64,000 nt of DNA from Reticulitermes speratus (GCA_021186555.1 JAJKFL010000330.1:32651944-32715943), one strand, 5' to 3'; counted from the first letter of the stretch, positions 1 through 11,685 are shown. A program made the numbers and translations. Notes: generated by a model from the letters alone, not told the origin.

Positions 1-750
1 AGTATTCTAAGAATGACTTCAATAATCTAGGAATGATTTCAGTATTCTAAGATTGATTTCAATAATCTAGGAATGATTTCAGTATTCTAAGAATGACTTC
101 AATAATCTAGGAATTATTTCAGTATTCTAAGATTGATTTCAATAATCTAGGAATGATTTCAGTATTCTAAGAATGACTTCAATAATCTAGGAATTATTTC
201 AGTATTCTAAGATTGATTTCAATAATCTAGGAATGATTTCAGTATTCTAAGAATGACTTCAATAATCTAGGAATTATTTCAGTATTCTAAGATTGATTTC
301 AATAATCTAGGAATGATTTCAGTATTCTAAGAATGACTTCAATAATCTAGGAATTATTTCAGTATTCTAAGATTGATTTCAATACTCTAGGAATGATTTC
401 AGTATTCTAAGAATGACTTCAATAATCTAGGAATTATTTCAGTATTCTAAGATTGATTTCAATAATCTAGGAATGATTTCAGTATTCTAAGAATGACTTC
501 AATAATCTAGGAATTATTTCAGTATTCTAAGATTGATTTCAATACTCTAGGAATGATTTCAGTATCCCAAGAATGACTTCAATAATCTAGGAATTATTTC
601 AGTATTCTAAGATTGATTTCAATACTCTAGGATATTCTAAGATGATGAAAATACTCTAGGAATGATTTTAGTATTCTAAAAATGATATAATTCCTCGAGG
701 AATAATTCAGTATTATAGGAATGATTTCACTCCCCTAGTAATGATTTCAT
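1..750. repeat. 20-bp satellite with 80-bp higher-order unit
   Basis: Alternating 20-mers of two kinds (agtattctaagaatgacttc-like and aataatctaggaatgatttc-like) repeat from the first base. Four variants in fixed order make an 80-bp higher-order unit through about base 600. The last 150 bases are degenerate (indels, single changes), as is usual at an array edge. The left end lies outside the window. Confidence 0.95.
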
Positions 751-751
751 G

Positions 752-791
752 GCCAGTCTATAATTTAAATTAATTTAAATTATAGACTGGC
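752..791. repeat. Perfect 40-bp palindrome
   Basis: Bases 752-771 are exactly the reverse complement of 772-791 with no spacer; the arms start gccagtct and the centre is AT-rich (aaattaattt). It lies just beyond the decayed end of the 20-bp satellite. It could form a cruciform or be a tiny relic hairpin element. No flanking duplication was seen. Confidence 0.95.
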
Positions 792-1340
792 AATAAACAA
801 CGAACGGCACGCAGCCGTGTACCATTTTACTGATAAATGTAACCAAGAGCATTTTTTCCACGGGGCCATAAAACCGGATGTTCCAAGTTTACAAAGCAGT
901 CCTTACAAGCAGCAAGTTACGGAACGCAGAAATGCAGAATTTACGTTCCAACTCAAGTTTCTCCTTTGTGGAAAGCGGACAAACATAATTGTAAATACAG
1001 TAGGCCTACCTAACGCGTGTATTCGACAACTGCAATACAATGAATTGGCCTTTATTAGGGCCACTTCCGGAGCGGCAGTTTTCATGAGGTGTCTTCTCAC
1101 TTCCGTGACACTGGACACCCTCCTGCTGCTGTCAAAGCTATTCTTCGCGATGGAGCAGAGAAGTGTTCATTTGAATGGCTTGTTATGTCAGGTTAGGTGA
1201 CCACAGGGGTCGGCTTCAAACACACTTAGTGTAACGTAACACTGTCAACAACTCAACAGGACAAAGCTTTTATGTTCGAAGAAGGAAACTAACAAAAAAA
1301 GTGACAAAATTTTAGTCGTTGGGGTAGGATCTGTGGTCAG
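792..1340. other. Unassigned stretch with a 127-codon ORF
   Basis: A plus-strand ORF (817-1200, 127 codons) and an opposing ORF (903-1118) occur here. Neither translation shows a domain, signal peptide or repeat that I recognise, and the opposite strand is equally open. I treat both as chance ORFs. Nothing else was seen except the start of an (aat)n tract at 1343. Confidence 0.4.
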
Positions 1341-1342
1341 TA

Positions 1343-1372
1343 GGATAATAATAATAATAATAATAATAATAA
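1343..1372. repeat. (AAT)n microsatellite
   Basis: About nine uninterrupted trinucleotide units aat/ata. Confidence 0.95.
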
Positions 1373-1534
1373 ATGCTCGCTCAACCTGATAATAGAGTCT
1401 AAACTCGTAAAATTTATTTCATTACAAATGTAAACTTGTTCCTTTATTTTAATCACGTGACAGCTACCCCAGGAAGACTTAAGTTGTTGTAAACGTGGCA
1501 TTAAATATGTGTTTACCTTTACGTCCGGCCGCAT

Positions 1535-2290
1535 TAGTTCCTGTAAAATCCCCAGGGACCCTGTTTCCCCTCATTTTTTGGAACCCGAAGGTTCATCACC
1601 GCATTCACAACAGCCCGCCACCTGTCCCTATCCCGAGTCAGAACAATGTAGGCCATGTCTCCCATCCGACTCCTTGAAAATCCATTTTAATATTATCCTC
1701 CCATCTACGCCTGGGTCTTCCAATTGGTCTCTTTCCCTCAGGTTTCCCCCACCAAAATCCTGCACGTACTTCTCCTCTCTCCCATTCATGCCACATGTCC
1801 CGCCCATCTCCTTTTTCCTGATTTGATCACCCGAATAATATTTGGTGATGAGTACAGATCATTAAGTTCCTCGTTATGTAGTCTTCTCCACTCCACTGAT
1901 ACCCCGTCCCTCTTAAGCCCAAATATCCCCCTCAGCACCATATTCTCGAAACCCTAAGCCTATGTTCCTCCCTCAGTGTGAGAGACCAAGTTTTACACCC
2001 ATACAAAACAACAGGCAAAATTATAGTTCTGTATATCTTGATCTTTGTATTTTTGGATAGCAAACTGGAAGGTAAAAGATTATGCACCAATTAATAGAAA
2101 GCATTCCCTGGTTTCCAACTGCCCTTAATTTATTCAAGAATGAAATTTTGATTTTTAGGCTTATTCCCAAATATTTTAATTGTTCCGTGCTAATGAAATT
2201 AAGTAAATTTGTCTCTGCTCTGTTGGTCATTTTTAGTTTCTGGCCAGCGAAGTTTTCAATCGGAAGGCTAGGTGCGAGTCTCTTGGAGAA
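1535..2290 (-). pseudogene. Non-LTR retrotransposon RT C-terminal remnant (type A)
   Basis: Read on the minus strand, this is the C-terminal part of a non-LTR retrotransposon polyprotein. In order one sees TNRAETNLLNF then EQLKYLGI, a region resembling LLSKNxKIKIY, a block like LPVVLYGCKTWSLTLREEH, a block like RRLHNEELNDLYSSPNIIR, IKSRKRRWAGHVARMGE, and GRPRRRWEDNIKMD. These fall in more than one reading frame with internal stops, so the copy is a pseudogene. Only the part from about residue 150 before the RT C-terminus is recognisable; the endonuclease and RT catalytic YXDD region are not visible. The minus-strand ORF 2021-2485 covers the upstream part; its first 70 residues I cannot place. 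Related remnants lie at 25.0, 28.3 and 44.4 kb. The family name is inferred from remembered insect sequences; the clade is not decided. Confidence 0.8.
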
Positions 2291-2764
2291 GGATAGCGAG
2301 AGCGGATTGGTGGACGCAATAAAAACAAACACCTTGCCCTTGACACTCTCGTACAGAGTCGGCCCGTCCGCCAGCTCTGCTAGTTCCTTTACCGGCCAGA
2401 AATATAACAAATGGCCAATATGCCATAAAGAAATATGGATGAATGAAAGTACCAGCTTAGCAATGTCTATCATTAACGTAGCCATTGGGTGTATTTAAGT
2501 GGTCATATTCTTCTCCAAGATCAATCTACTTCAGGGGCGGAAGTACTGACGGTAGCCATTGAACAGTAGACTGGGTGGGCTCCAGATCAGATCTGGAAGA
2601 CCTGGAGAAGACATGAGCCTCTTATCTCTGTTGGAAATTAAAATAACTTCCCTCGGACTTCCATCATGTGTTATGGTCACTGCTCCGACTACTCAATCCG
2701 GGCTTCCCTCGAGTACAAAATATTTCCGCAACAGTTTGTTTTCATAATCTCACCAGTAAAATTT
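2291..2764. other. Unassigned, possibly further retroelement sequence
   Basis: The minus-strand ORF from the neighbouring retroelement remnant continues to 2485 but its translation is not recognisable. From 2500 to 2764 I see no gene, repeat or motif. Confidence 0.4.
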
Positions 2765-3040
2765 AAAAGATAAAGGTAAAATTCACCATACAACAGGACA
2801 CGAAGGCCCAGAGGGGGAGTGGAGGTATAGCTCTACTCTTTCTTTAACCTCGGCGCTAGATGGGAGTGGGTGGTTAAAACCACGTCCCGTCCACTTTATC
2901 CCCGATAAAGAGACGCGGTACCTATTGTAAACGTGGATGTTTGGGCTCCAGTGTAGGGCTAAACGGTTGCAGAAATTCTCTCGCCCCACAGGATTCGATC
3001 CCCGGACCTTGAAGCCCCTCTATACGCTATCCAGGCTTAA
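2765..3040 (-). mobile_element. tRNA-derived SINE, family 1, full-length copy
   Basis: On the minus strand there is a tRNA-like head with a B-box GGGGATCGAATCC (rc of 2988-3003) and A-box region near 3020-3038. A body follows with the family landmarks GGGGATAAAGTGG, TCTAGCGCCGAGGTTAAAG and TATACCTCCACTCCCCC, then a 3' tail rich in TTACCTTTA. The same order is seen in the copies at 36.0, 38.2, 44.7, 51.5 and 52.8 kb. Pol III transcription of such elements is known; this copy is diverged. Confidence 0.85.
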
Positions 3041-4150
3041 ATCTCACCACTAGTATAACAATATAAATTGTACCTAATTTTATAGCCTATTATGGAATTC
3101 CAAAATAGCGTAAATTCCAGTTACCTGTATGTTTTTATTTCCAAACTCCTTTTGACAAAGAAACTGTACTGGAAAATATTTGTATTGCGTCGTTAAAACC
3201 ACAGTGAAGTATGTAAAAAAAATTCCAGTAAGGCTTCCAGTTTATTAAAAAAAAATCATCAAAAGATGATGGCACTTATTTCCTCGAAGCAATTCGTGGC
3301 GAGTTTTCTTACTGCCTTTGACAGTAAAGTAAAGAAAAATTGTAGAATTAAGTTTTCTATTCACCGGCAGAGTCGACAACTTATGTGACTTCCTTTACAC
3401 TCCAATTACTATAATCAGTAGACTCTTCTATAATGAAGGTTTTTATTGTATTTACAAACCTCACAAACTGCTTTGTTCCTCTGCAGAATCAATTTAATTA
3501 CATTCCTGGTAAATAACAGTGATAATTACAGCTCTGAAAATTAAGGAAATTTTCTCGATGGAATTAAATCCCTCTTAATCTTGGAACATCACGCTTCTTG
3601 TAGACGGCGTTACACATTTTGGTCTCTTTGGCTGTCTTGAAGCCACTGTATAATTTTGTGTGCTCTAAAGAATATAGAATATTAATTAGTGTGTTAAAAT
3701 TGCATATTCATTTTAATTAACAGTTTTTTACTATGAAGAAAGACAGAAGACAAAAGATTAAATTGCGATCTGCAAATATTTAAGTAATTCTGAGGTAACA
3801 ATTTTAGAACCTTGGCACAAATATAACCAGATCTGGTTACCACTTCTGCATCTGTTTGTATTACTAGAGGTTTGCGTTTTGAGGTTGTGTGTCCTAACAA
3901 GTTTTCTTGATCTTCCTCAGTCTACCAGATCTTTTCTTGAATGTGTTCGCTGTCTACTGTGATTTGCATCGCCACTTCTGTAAGTTAAAGTTAAGTCGTC
4001 CGTGTCAGCCTCTTAAAGGCGTATGGATGAAAGGAGATAAAACTCCACTTGTGTTGTTATAAGAACCTGATCTTTCCACCATCTTGGCTTTGTGGAAGCT
4101 ACTCTACATGATAGAAACGTGCAAAAAGTTTATGCTGGAATTTGTAGATT
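3041..4150. other. Unassigned AT-rich stretch
   Basis: No gene, tandem array or recognisable element. A minus-strand ORF of 68 codons (3694-3900) has no recognisable features. Confidence 0.4.
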
Positions 4151-4190
4151 GAGATATTCATTCATTCATTCATTCATTCATTCATTCATT
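4151..4190. repeat. (ATTC)n tail of LINE remnant
   Basis: About ten tetranucleotide units immediately after the 3' end of the minus-strand LINE remnant at 4186-4560, so it reads as (GAAT)n at the element tail. Confidence 0.9.
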
Positions 4191-4560
4191 CCGTAGTCTG
4201 TCTTACGACAGGTCCGTAGCCTCTTCCAAAGCGAGTTCTCCACACAGTGCGATCTAGTGCTTCCTCTTTCAATTTCCAGTATCTTCTCTTTTCCTTAAGG
4301 TTATCTAATAGCTGCTTACGTCTTCTCCCTCGTCTTCCCGTCATTTCTATCCTTCCTTCTAACTTTCCTTCAATCACATGTTTCAGAAGGCAGTTTCTAC
4401 GCAAGATGTGACCAATCCAGTTAGCCTTTCTTCTTTTTATTGTATGTACGATATTCCTCTCCTCCTTCACTCTATGTAATACTTCTTCATTTCTCACACG
4501 ATCGGTCCAACTGATCTTCTCCGTCCTTCTCCAGCACCACATTTCAAAACTTTCCAGATA
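4186..4560 (-). pseudogene. Non-LTR retrotransposon C-terminal remnant (type B)
   Basis: A minus-strand ORF of 118 codons (4186-4542) encodes the end of a non-LTR retrotransposon polyprotein of a different type from that at 1.5 kb. Landmarks are WRRTEKISWTDRVRNEEVL, KRRKANWIGHILRRNCLLK, TGRRGRRRKQLLD and WRTRFGRGYGPVVRQT just before the stop. The stop is followed almost directly by a (GAAT)n tail, a usual 3' end for this family. The copy is truncated at its 5' side; the RT core is absent. The frame is unbroken over what remains, suggesting a rather young insertion. It would have been part of a self-copying element; alone it has no function that I can propose. Confidence 0.85.
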
Positions 4561-4833
4561 TTATTTGACCTATATTCAATATGAACTGCCACACAACCAG
4601 ACCTCTCCGTAAGACAACCTGAAGCAACAGGGATAAACACGGACATAAGCCTACAGGTATTTCTCAAATATGCTATAATCGTGTGAGAGCAATGAACGAT
4701 TTTTCAATCTCTGTGGCTGACATTGGGTTTATTAATGATCAAAGTTATTGCTGTGTGAGTTGGTATTCTTGATTAATGATATCGATTTGTAACAAGAAAG
4801 TTTTTGACCAAAGGTGTCACTAGACATAAACAT
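4561..4833. other. Unassigned stretch
   Basis: No gene or repeat seen before the direct repeat that flanks the next element. Confidence 0.4.
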
Positions 4834-4944
4834 GTACTGGGCAAACTTTATTCTATTTTCACCGTGCATTTTTCGAGTATAGACAATGTTTTTCACCAAC
4901 TAAATGCACTTGTTATAAAAACACAAAAATATTCTAAAACTGTT

Positions 4945-6205
4945 TGATAAAAAGCCCCGACATGTTTCGGCTCACTCTAAAACTGTTGATAGACCCACTA
5001 TTCGGCTCATTCTAAAACTGTTTGATAAAAAGCCCGACATGTTTCGGCTCACTTCTAAAACTGTTTGATAAAAGGCCCCGACATGTTTCGGACTACTTCT
5101 AAAACTGTTTGATAAAAGCCCCCACATGTTTCGGCTCACTTCTAAAACTGTTTGATAAAAAGCCCCGACATGTTTCGGCTCACTTCTAAAACTGTTTGAT
5201 AAAAGCCCCGACATGTTTCGGCTCACTTCTAAAACTGTTTGATAAAAAGCCCCGACATGTTTCGGCTCACTTCTAAAACTGTTTGATAAAAAGCCCCGAC
5301 ATGTTTCGGCTCACTTCTAAAACTGTTTGATAAAAAGCCCCGACATGTTTCGGCTCACTTCTAAAACTGTTTGATAAAAAGCCCCGACATGTTTCGGCTC
5401 ACTTCTAAAACTGTTTGATAAAAGCCCCGACATGTTTCGCTCACTTCTAAAACTGTTTGATAAAAAGCCCCGACATGTTTCGGCTCACTTCTAAAACTGT
5501 TTGATAAAAAGCCCCGACATGTTTCGGCTCACTTCTAAAACTGTTTGATAAAAAGCCCCGACATGTTTCGGCTCACTTCTAAAACTGTTTGATAAAAAGC
5601 CCCGACATGTTTCGGCTCACTTCTAAAACTGTTTGATAAAAAGCCCCGACATGTTTCGCTCACCATGACCATCCTCAGGTTCAAACTGTTTGATAAAAAG
5701 CTCCGACATGTTTCGGCTCACTTCTAAAACTGTTTGATAAAAAGCCCCGACATGTTTCGGCTCACTTCTAAAATGTTTGATAAAACGCCCCGACATGTTT
5801 CGGCTCACTTCTAAAACTGTTTGATAAAAAGCCCCCACATGTTTCGGCTCACTTCTAAAACTGTTTGATAAAAAGCCCCGACATGTTTCGGCTCACTTCT
5901 AAAACTGTTTGATAAAAAGCCCCGACATGTTTCGGCTCACTTCTAAAACTGTTTGATAAAAAGCCCCGACATGTTTACGGCTGACTTCTAAAACTGTTTG
6001 ATAAAAAGCCCCGACATGTTTCGGCTCACTTCTAAAACTGTTTGATAAAAAGCCCCGACATGTTTCGGCTCACTTCTAAAACTGTTTGGATAAAAGCCCC
6101 GACATGTTTCGGCTCACTTCTAAAACTGTTTGATAAAAAGCCCCGACATGTTTCGGCTCACTTCTAAAACTGTTTGATAAAAAGCCCCGACATGTTTCGG
6201 CCCCT
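4945..6205. repeat. 43-44-bp minisatellite, about 29 copies
   Basis: The unit runs ccccgacatgtttcggctca then cttctaaaactgtttgata then aaaag, with single-base indels between units. On the minus strand each unit contains GAAACATGTC and the following GGGG, the 3' half of a hammerhead, but no CTGANGA core. At 5641-5690 one unit differs and contains the core (rc of 5672-5678). Short minus-strand ORFs here are by-products. Confidence 0.95.
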
Positions 6206-6241
6206 GAGGATGGCTGATTGGTGAGCCGAAACATGTCGGGG
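6201..6241 (+). ncRNA. Hammerhead ribozyme-like motif
   Basis: Core CTGAGGA (6204-6210), stem II GGCT/AGCC, GAAA, self-complementary stem III ACATGT, cleavage-site C (6237), and stem I CCC/GGG on either side. Between the core and stem II there is one extra T, as in nearly all copies in this window. Stem III has no loop room, so cleavage would need a dimer. Confidence 0.65.
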
Positions 6242-6328
6242 CTTTTTATCAAACAGTTTTAGAATATTTTAGTGTTTTTATAACAAGTGCATTTAGTTGG
6301 TGAAAAACATTGTCTATGTATTGGGCAA

Positions 6329-7230
6329 GTTCTGTAGTTTTGTTTTGGGTAAGAAATAGAATGATAAAATTTTCTGTATTCACATTTGAAGACAAGGGGA
6401 AGTAGGGAATATAGTTTCAGTCATTCGTGACATAAGTCTAAATGGAACAAAAGTGTTCAATTTCACAAGCTGAACAATTTGACGTCGAAGAAAAATGTCC
6501 CTCCAGTACCATCAAAACGAAAGTTCCATTTGCTCAGAACTGCTCTGGATTATTTACAGATAAAAAAATCTCTTGTTTCTGCTGGAAATCGAACCACGAT
6601 TCCTTGTTCATTCATCCCATATCCTAGTCATTACACCGATTAAAATATCCCAGCCACATTTATTTGGTTTAAATACACAAAAATGTGAAGTATCTAGCGC
6701 TATTGCCTTTACTGGATAAAAGTGCAGAACCTATTCTGCTGGAGGTTATATTTGTACCTATTAGATACTGCTACCATCTGATGGACCAAAAAGTGGTTCT
6801 GTATTTTTACTTGAACAGAAGTGAAGGAAAATGTCGAAACATCGTGTTTTAAACCAAAATACACAGTGGAAAATGTGCAAAGTGCACGTAAGTTCTGTAA
6901 CACAAGTTTCCCCAATTAACTATAGGATTATCAAGCAACTATCTTGATTTATTCGTGGTTCAATCAAACAGGCTGTATAAGAAGACATCGACTTTAAGAT
7001 GATTTGTGGCAGAAAAACTGTAAAAGCTTTGGAAGAAACCGGTCGTGACTCTAAAATCCCGATATTTTTGAGCCGGACTGAGGAAAACCTCTTAGATACC
7101 TCAGTCTAGGTAGACGGTATATCAGCTAAGAATAGAACCAGCAGCCTGCCGAAAACAATTTAGACACTTATCGCTATGCCACTCGCTCTGAACAGTTTCA
7201 GTTTAAACCTTTAAAGACGAAACATATCCT
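6329..7230. other. Unassigned stretch
   Basis: A short plus-strand ORF (6442-6627) and a minus-strand ORF (6709-6915) show nothing recognisable. No tandem repeats. Confidence 0.4.
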
Positions 7231-7232
7231 GG

Positions 7233-7900
7233 ATTATACTTAAAGATCCAGTTCGTACCGCGCAGTAAACACTCTATCTCGGTTATAAAAACCAGTCAGT
7301 TAATGTTGTACAGTGAAATAATCGCTGTTTGTTCTGAGATCCACACAAAACACATAAATACACTGTGTGGGCAGAACGTAGAACTTGTGAATGTTAAACA
7401 TGGCGGTACATATAGTTATATGTATATGCAGTTCGTACCGCGCAGTAAACACACTACATCTCAGTTATACAAACCAGTCAGTTAATGCTGTACAGTGAAA
7501 TAATCGCTGTTTGTTCTGAGATCCACACAAAACACATAAATACAGTCCGTACCGCGCAGTAAACACACTCCGTCTCAGTTATACAAACCAGTCAGTTAAT
7601 GTTGTACAGTGAAATAATCGCTGTTTGTTCTGAGATCCACACAAAACACATAAATACACTGTGTGGGCAGAACGTAGAACTTGTGAATGTTAAACATGGC
7701 GGTATATATACTTATATGTATATGCAGTTCGTACCGCGCAGTAAACACACACCATCTCAGTTATACAAACCAGTCAGTTAATGCTGTACAGTGAAATAAT
7801 CGCTGTTTGTTCTGAGATCCACACAAAACACATAATTACACTGTGTGGGCAGAACGTAGAATTGTTGAATGTTAAACCTGGCGGTACATATAGTAAACAC
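7233..7900 (+). repeat. 114-bp tandem repeat block, left arm, first part
   Basis: Units begin at cgtaccgcgcagtaaacac, continue through ctcagttatacaaaccagtc and gtacagtgaaataatcgctg, and end at ccacacaaaacacataaat. Some units carry an additional segment of about 66 bp (tgtgggcagaacgtagaa to tatatgtatatg). The 60-codon ORFs at 7303 and 7599 are just this longer unit. Last unit ends in a diverged tail at 7880-7900. Confidence 0.9.
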
Positions 7901-8460
7901 TAAGGTATAATATAATTTCAGGTACAGTATATTTCAAAATACAGATACTTGTAACTTTGAACAGCAAATCGGAACAGTGCCGGGGTTTCGAATATCCATC
8001 AATCTTGGCCCATCTGTTGTGCCGGTAGCCCTAAAACCCCAGGTCTGCCCTCAACGTTGAGTGTTTTAAACTAAATTAATAGCTTGTTGAGGCCGCCTAT
8101 CCAGTGGTGGATTCTAAAACCATAAATCCTTCAAAGTCTTTGAGTACTTAAGGCCATAACACATCACTGACACTTTATCTTTCCCAAACAAAACATTACC
8201 TTCTGACGGTGTTGTGAGTCTTTATGCAGTTCTCTGCGTTTAATGTAGGGGTTTATAAACCCCCCTCAATATCCAGTGTAATGTTACAAAAGGGTTGTCA
8301 CTGTGGGGTTAGACAGAACAGGGATCAGAATACTGCGGTGCAAGACGGCGACATATGATGTGATACACACACACACAAAAAAGATATTTGCGGATAACCT
8401 AACAATCATGTCGTGTTTTCAATAACTCATGTTTCTGACGTTGATGGTACACATACGGAC
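7901..8460. other. Unassigned stretch between 114-bp blocks
   Basis: Contains no gene or tandem array that I can see apart from a short CA run at 8362-8376. Confidence 0.4.
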
Positions 8461-8469
8461 ATAAAAGGC

Positions 8470-8667
8470 TGTGGGGTGGTAGTGGTGGTGGTGGTGATGG
8501 TGGTGGTGGTGGTGGTGGTGTTTATGGTGATGATGATGATGATGATTCTGGCGATGAAGATGGTATTGATACACGTATAAACTGAATTTAATTGGAGAAG
8601 CCTAGGAGAAAATAAGAGTAATTATTATTAGTAGTAGTAGTAGTAGCAGTAGTAGTAATAGTAGTAT
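8470..8667. repeat. (GTG)n, (GAT)n and (TAG)n microsatellites
   Basis: (gtg)n with a few gat interruptions at about 8470-8545, then gatgatgat at 8528-8546, and (tag)n at about 8625-8667. Confidence 0.95.
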
Positions 8668-8724
8668 CACGCTTATGCAGGGTATTTACAATTATATACC
8701 TGTAACAAATCACGTTTCTAGAGA

Positions 8725-10500
8725 ACTGTAGATCCACACAAAACACATAAATACACTGTGTGGGCAGAACGTAGAATTTGTGAATGTTAAACATGGCGGT
8801 ACATATAGTTATAAGTATATGCAGTCCGTACCGCGCAGTAAACACACTCCGTCTCAGTTATACAAACCAGTCAGTTAATGCTGTACAGTGAAATAATCGC
8901 TGTTTGTTCTGAGATCCACACAAAACACATAAATACAGTCCGTACCGCGCAGTAAACACACTCCGTCTCAGTTATACAAACCAGTCAGTTAATGTTGTAC
9001 AGTGAAATAATCGCTGTTTTTTCTGAGATCCACACAAAATACATAAATACAGTTCGTACCGCGCAGTAAACACACTCCGTCTCAGTTATACAAACCAGTC
9101 AGTTAATGCTGTACAGTGAAATAATCGTTGTTTGTTCTGAGATCCACACAAAACACATAAATACAGTTCGTACCGCGCAGTAAACACACTCCGTCTCAGT
9201 TATACAAACCAGTCAGTTAATGTTGTACAGTGAAATAATCGCTGTTTGTTCTGAGATCCACACAAAACACATAAATACAGTCCGTACCGCGCAGTAAACA
9301 CACTCCGTCTCAGTTATACAAACCAGTCAGTTAATGTTGTACAGTGAAATAATCGCTGTTTGTTCTGAGATCCACACAAAACACATAAATACAGTCCGTA
9401 CCGCGCAGTAAACACACTCCGTCTCAGTTATACAAACCAGTCAGTTAATGCTGTACAGTGAAATAATCGCTGTTTGTTCTGAGATCCACACAAAACACAT
9501 AAATACAGTCCGTACCGCGCAGTAAACACACACCGTCTCAGTTATACAAACCAGTCAGTTAATGCTGTACAGTGAAATAATCGCTGTTTGTTCTGAGATC
9601 CACACAAAACACATAAATACACTGTGTGGGCAGAACGTAGAATTTGTGAATGTTAAACATGGCGGTACATATAGTTATATGTATATGCAGTCCGTACCGC
9701 GCAGTAAACACACTCCGTCTCAGTTATACAAACCAGTCAGTTAATGTTGTACAGTGAAATAATCGCTGTTTGTTCTGAGATCCACAAAAAATACATAAAT
9801 ACAGTTCGTACCGCGCAGTAAACACACTCCGTCTCAGTTATACAAACCAGTCAGTTAATGCTGTACAGTGAAATAATCGTTGTTGTTCTGAGATCCACAC
9901 AAAACACATAAATACAGTTCGTACCGCGCAGTAAACACACTCCGTCTCAGTTATACAAACCAGTCATTTAATGCTGTACAGTGAAATAATCGCTGTTTGT
10001 TCTGAGATCCACACAAAACACATAAATACAGTCCGTACCGCGCAGTAAACACACTCCGTCTCAGTTATACAAACCAGTCAGTTAATGCTGTACAGTGAAA
10101 TAATCGCTGTTTGTTCTGAGATCCACACAAAACACATAAATACAGTCCGTACCGCGCAGTAAACACACTCCGTCTCAGTTATACAAACCAGTCAGTTAAT
10201 GCTGTACAGTGAAATAATCGCTGTTTGTTCTGAGATCCACACAAAACACATAAATACAGTCCGTACCGCGCAGTAAACACACATCCGTCTCAGTTATACA
10301 AACCAGTCAGTTAATGCTGTACAGTGAAATAATCGCTGTTTGTTCTGAGATCCACATAAAACACATAAATACAGTCCGTACCGCGCAGTAAACACACTCC
10401 GTCTCAGTTATACAAAGAGTCAGTTAATGTTGTACAGTGAAATAATCGCTGTTTGTTCTGAGATCCACATAAAACACATAAATATACTGCGTGGGCAGAA
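8725..10500 (+). repeat. 114-bp tandem repeat, main block, about 15 units
   Basis: The sequence cgtaccg recurs at 8941, 9055 and 9169, giving a 114-bp period. Same unit as at 7.2 kb. Copies at 8725 and 9590 carry the longer variant with the tgtgggcagaacgtagaa segment. Units differ by few substitutions, so homogenisation is recent. An inverted block of the same unit lies at 16.9-17.6 kb. Confidence 0.95.
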
Positions 10501-10975
10501 CATAAGAAATATTTGCGTTATATTTGTGGTAGCAGTAACCACTGCGTCTTAAATCCGCAAACGATAAAATACTTAAAAACATAAGAAATACAGAAACAAT
10601 ACGAAGAGCAAAATTTCAAGTGTTCCTCGGTTTATCGACTTTATATCATTGTATGTTTAGCTGCATAACGCGTAGGAGAATACATGCGCACAATATGCTG
10701 GGAGGAGACATGAGTTCAAAGAGACTGTTCAATAACGTTAGACATTATGAAAGCTTCTAAAAAAGCTAAAAAAAATGACCGAATAATCACATACTGACCA
10801 TAAAACCCTTTCATTGTTTAATCCTTCGGCCCTCTTTCTGACGCAACAAAAGTAGTGGTTTTTATAAGGATTAAATAACCAATTTTGCGTCAAAAAAGAG
10901 AGAGTCTTTTGATGGTCCATAATGCAGCCGACGCGTCGTGTTGTGAAATAGGCTTAGCTAAGCTCTTTGTACTAT
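10501..10975. other. Unassigned stretch
   Basis: No gene or repeat seen. A 60-codon minus ORF (10738-10920) is unremarkable. Confidence 0.4.
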
Positions 10976-10979
10976 GTAA

Positions 10980-11036
10980 TGTATATATATATATATATGT
11001 GTGTGGTGTGCATGTCTGTCTGTGTGTGTGTGTGTA
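10980..11036. repeat. (TA)n and (TG)n microsatellite
   Basis: tatatatatatatat is followed by tgtgtgtg runs; this low-complexity tract lies inside both overlapping plus-strand ORFs here (10885 and 10967), which are therefore not credible genes. Confidence 0.9.
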
Positions 11037-11039
11037 TTC

Positions 11040-11685
11040 CGCTCACATACAAAATGTCGCAACACGTAGCATATCTGATTACCAGCAGCTCACCCCACCA
11101 GACACAGCAGCAAAACTGTTGGCGAGGTCTGAGTACTTCGGTTTTGAAACATAATGTCGACTGATGGATCGCCAGATTAAACGTTTAAAAGCTAAACACA
11201 AGCTTATTCTGAATTAAACGACTCCGATGATTGATAATACACATACAGACCTAGTTAAAATTTTCTAGCCATCTATGCGTTGAAATTATAAATCTATGAG
11301 TTACGAAGATAATTATGTGACATTGGTGATATTAAAGCAAAAAATTATTTTAATTTTTTTTTTGCAAAAAATCAATACATTTAACGACACCTTAAAGACA
11401 GTTCTATCAATCATAAACAAAAACTAATCCAAATTACACTGTGCAACAAATTCAATAAACTGTCACTTCTACCCGTTTAAAACAAAACGTTAAATTCGCG
11501 TACCAACAATTTTAGCACTAGAAGGAATCTGCCTGTTGCAAGCACTGTATCCTGATCTGTTTCATATGACACACGTAATACAGAGGGATTTTGTTATCAG
11601 TAGTATTCATACGTTAATCCTTTTAACCTAGACACGTTATGTCATCTTTTCTTTGTGAGCGAAGGGTTTTCGTAAACTGGGCGCT
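11040..11685. other. Unassigned AT-rich stretch
   Basis: No gene, tandem repeat or recognisable element; an A/T homopolymer-rich patch near 11340-11370. Confidence 0.4.

Larger units (their letters stand above)
4834..6328. mobile_element. Ribozyme foldback element expanded by a 43-bp array
   Basis: Outer arms (4881-4960 and about 6225-6316) are inverted repeats: agacaatgttttt and caccaactaaatgcac on the left are mirrored on the right. A one-sided block attttcaccgtgcatttttc (4855-4875) is present only at the left end. Near-identical 11-12-bp direct repeats gtactgggcaa (4834-4844) and gtattgggcaa (6318-6328) flank it as a candidate target duplication. A short unexpanded relative lies at 46325-46554. 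Between the arms is a 43-44-bp tandem array. Compared with the short relative, about 1.25 kb has been gained by array growth. Confidence 0.85.

Noticed and set aside
1..750. CRISPR array
   Set aside because: The 20-bp units follow without unique spacers, and the sequence context is eukaryotic.
817..1200. 127-codon plus ORF
   Set aside because: No recognisable domain, antisense ORF of similar openness, and no supporting signals; kept only as part of an unassigned stretch.
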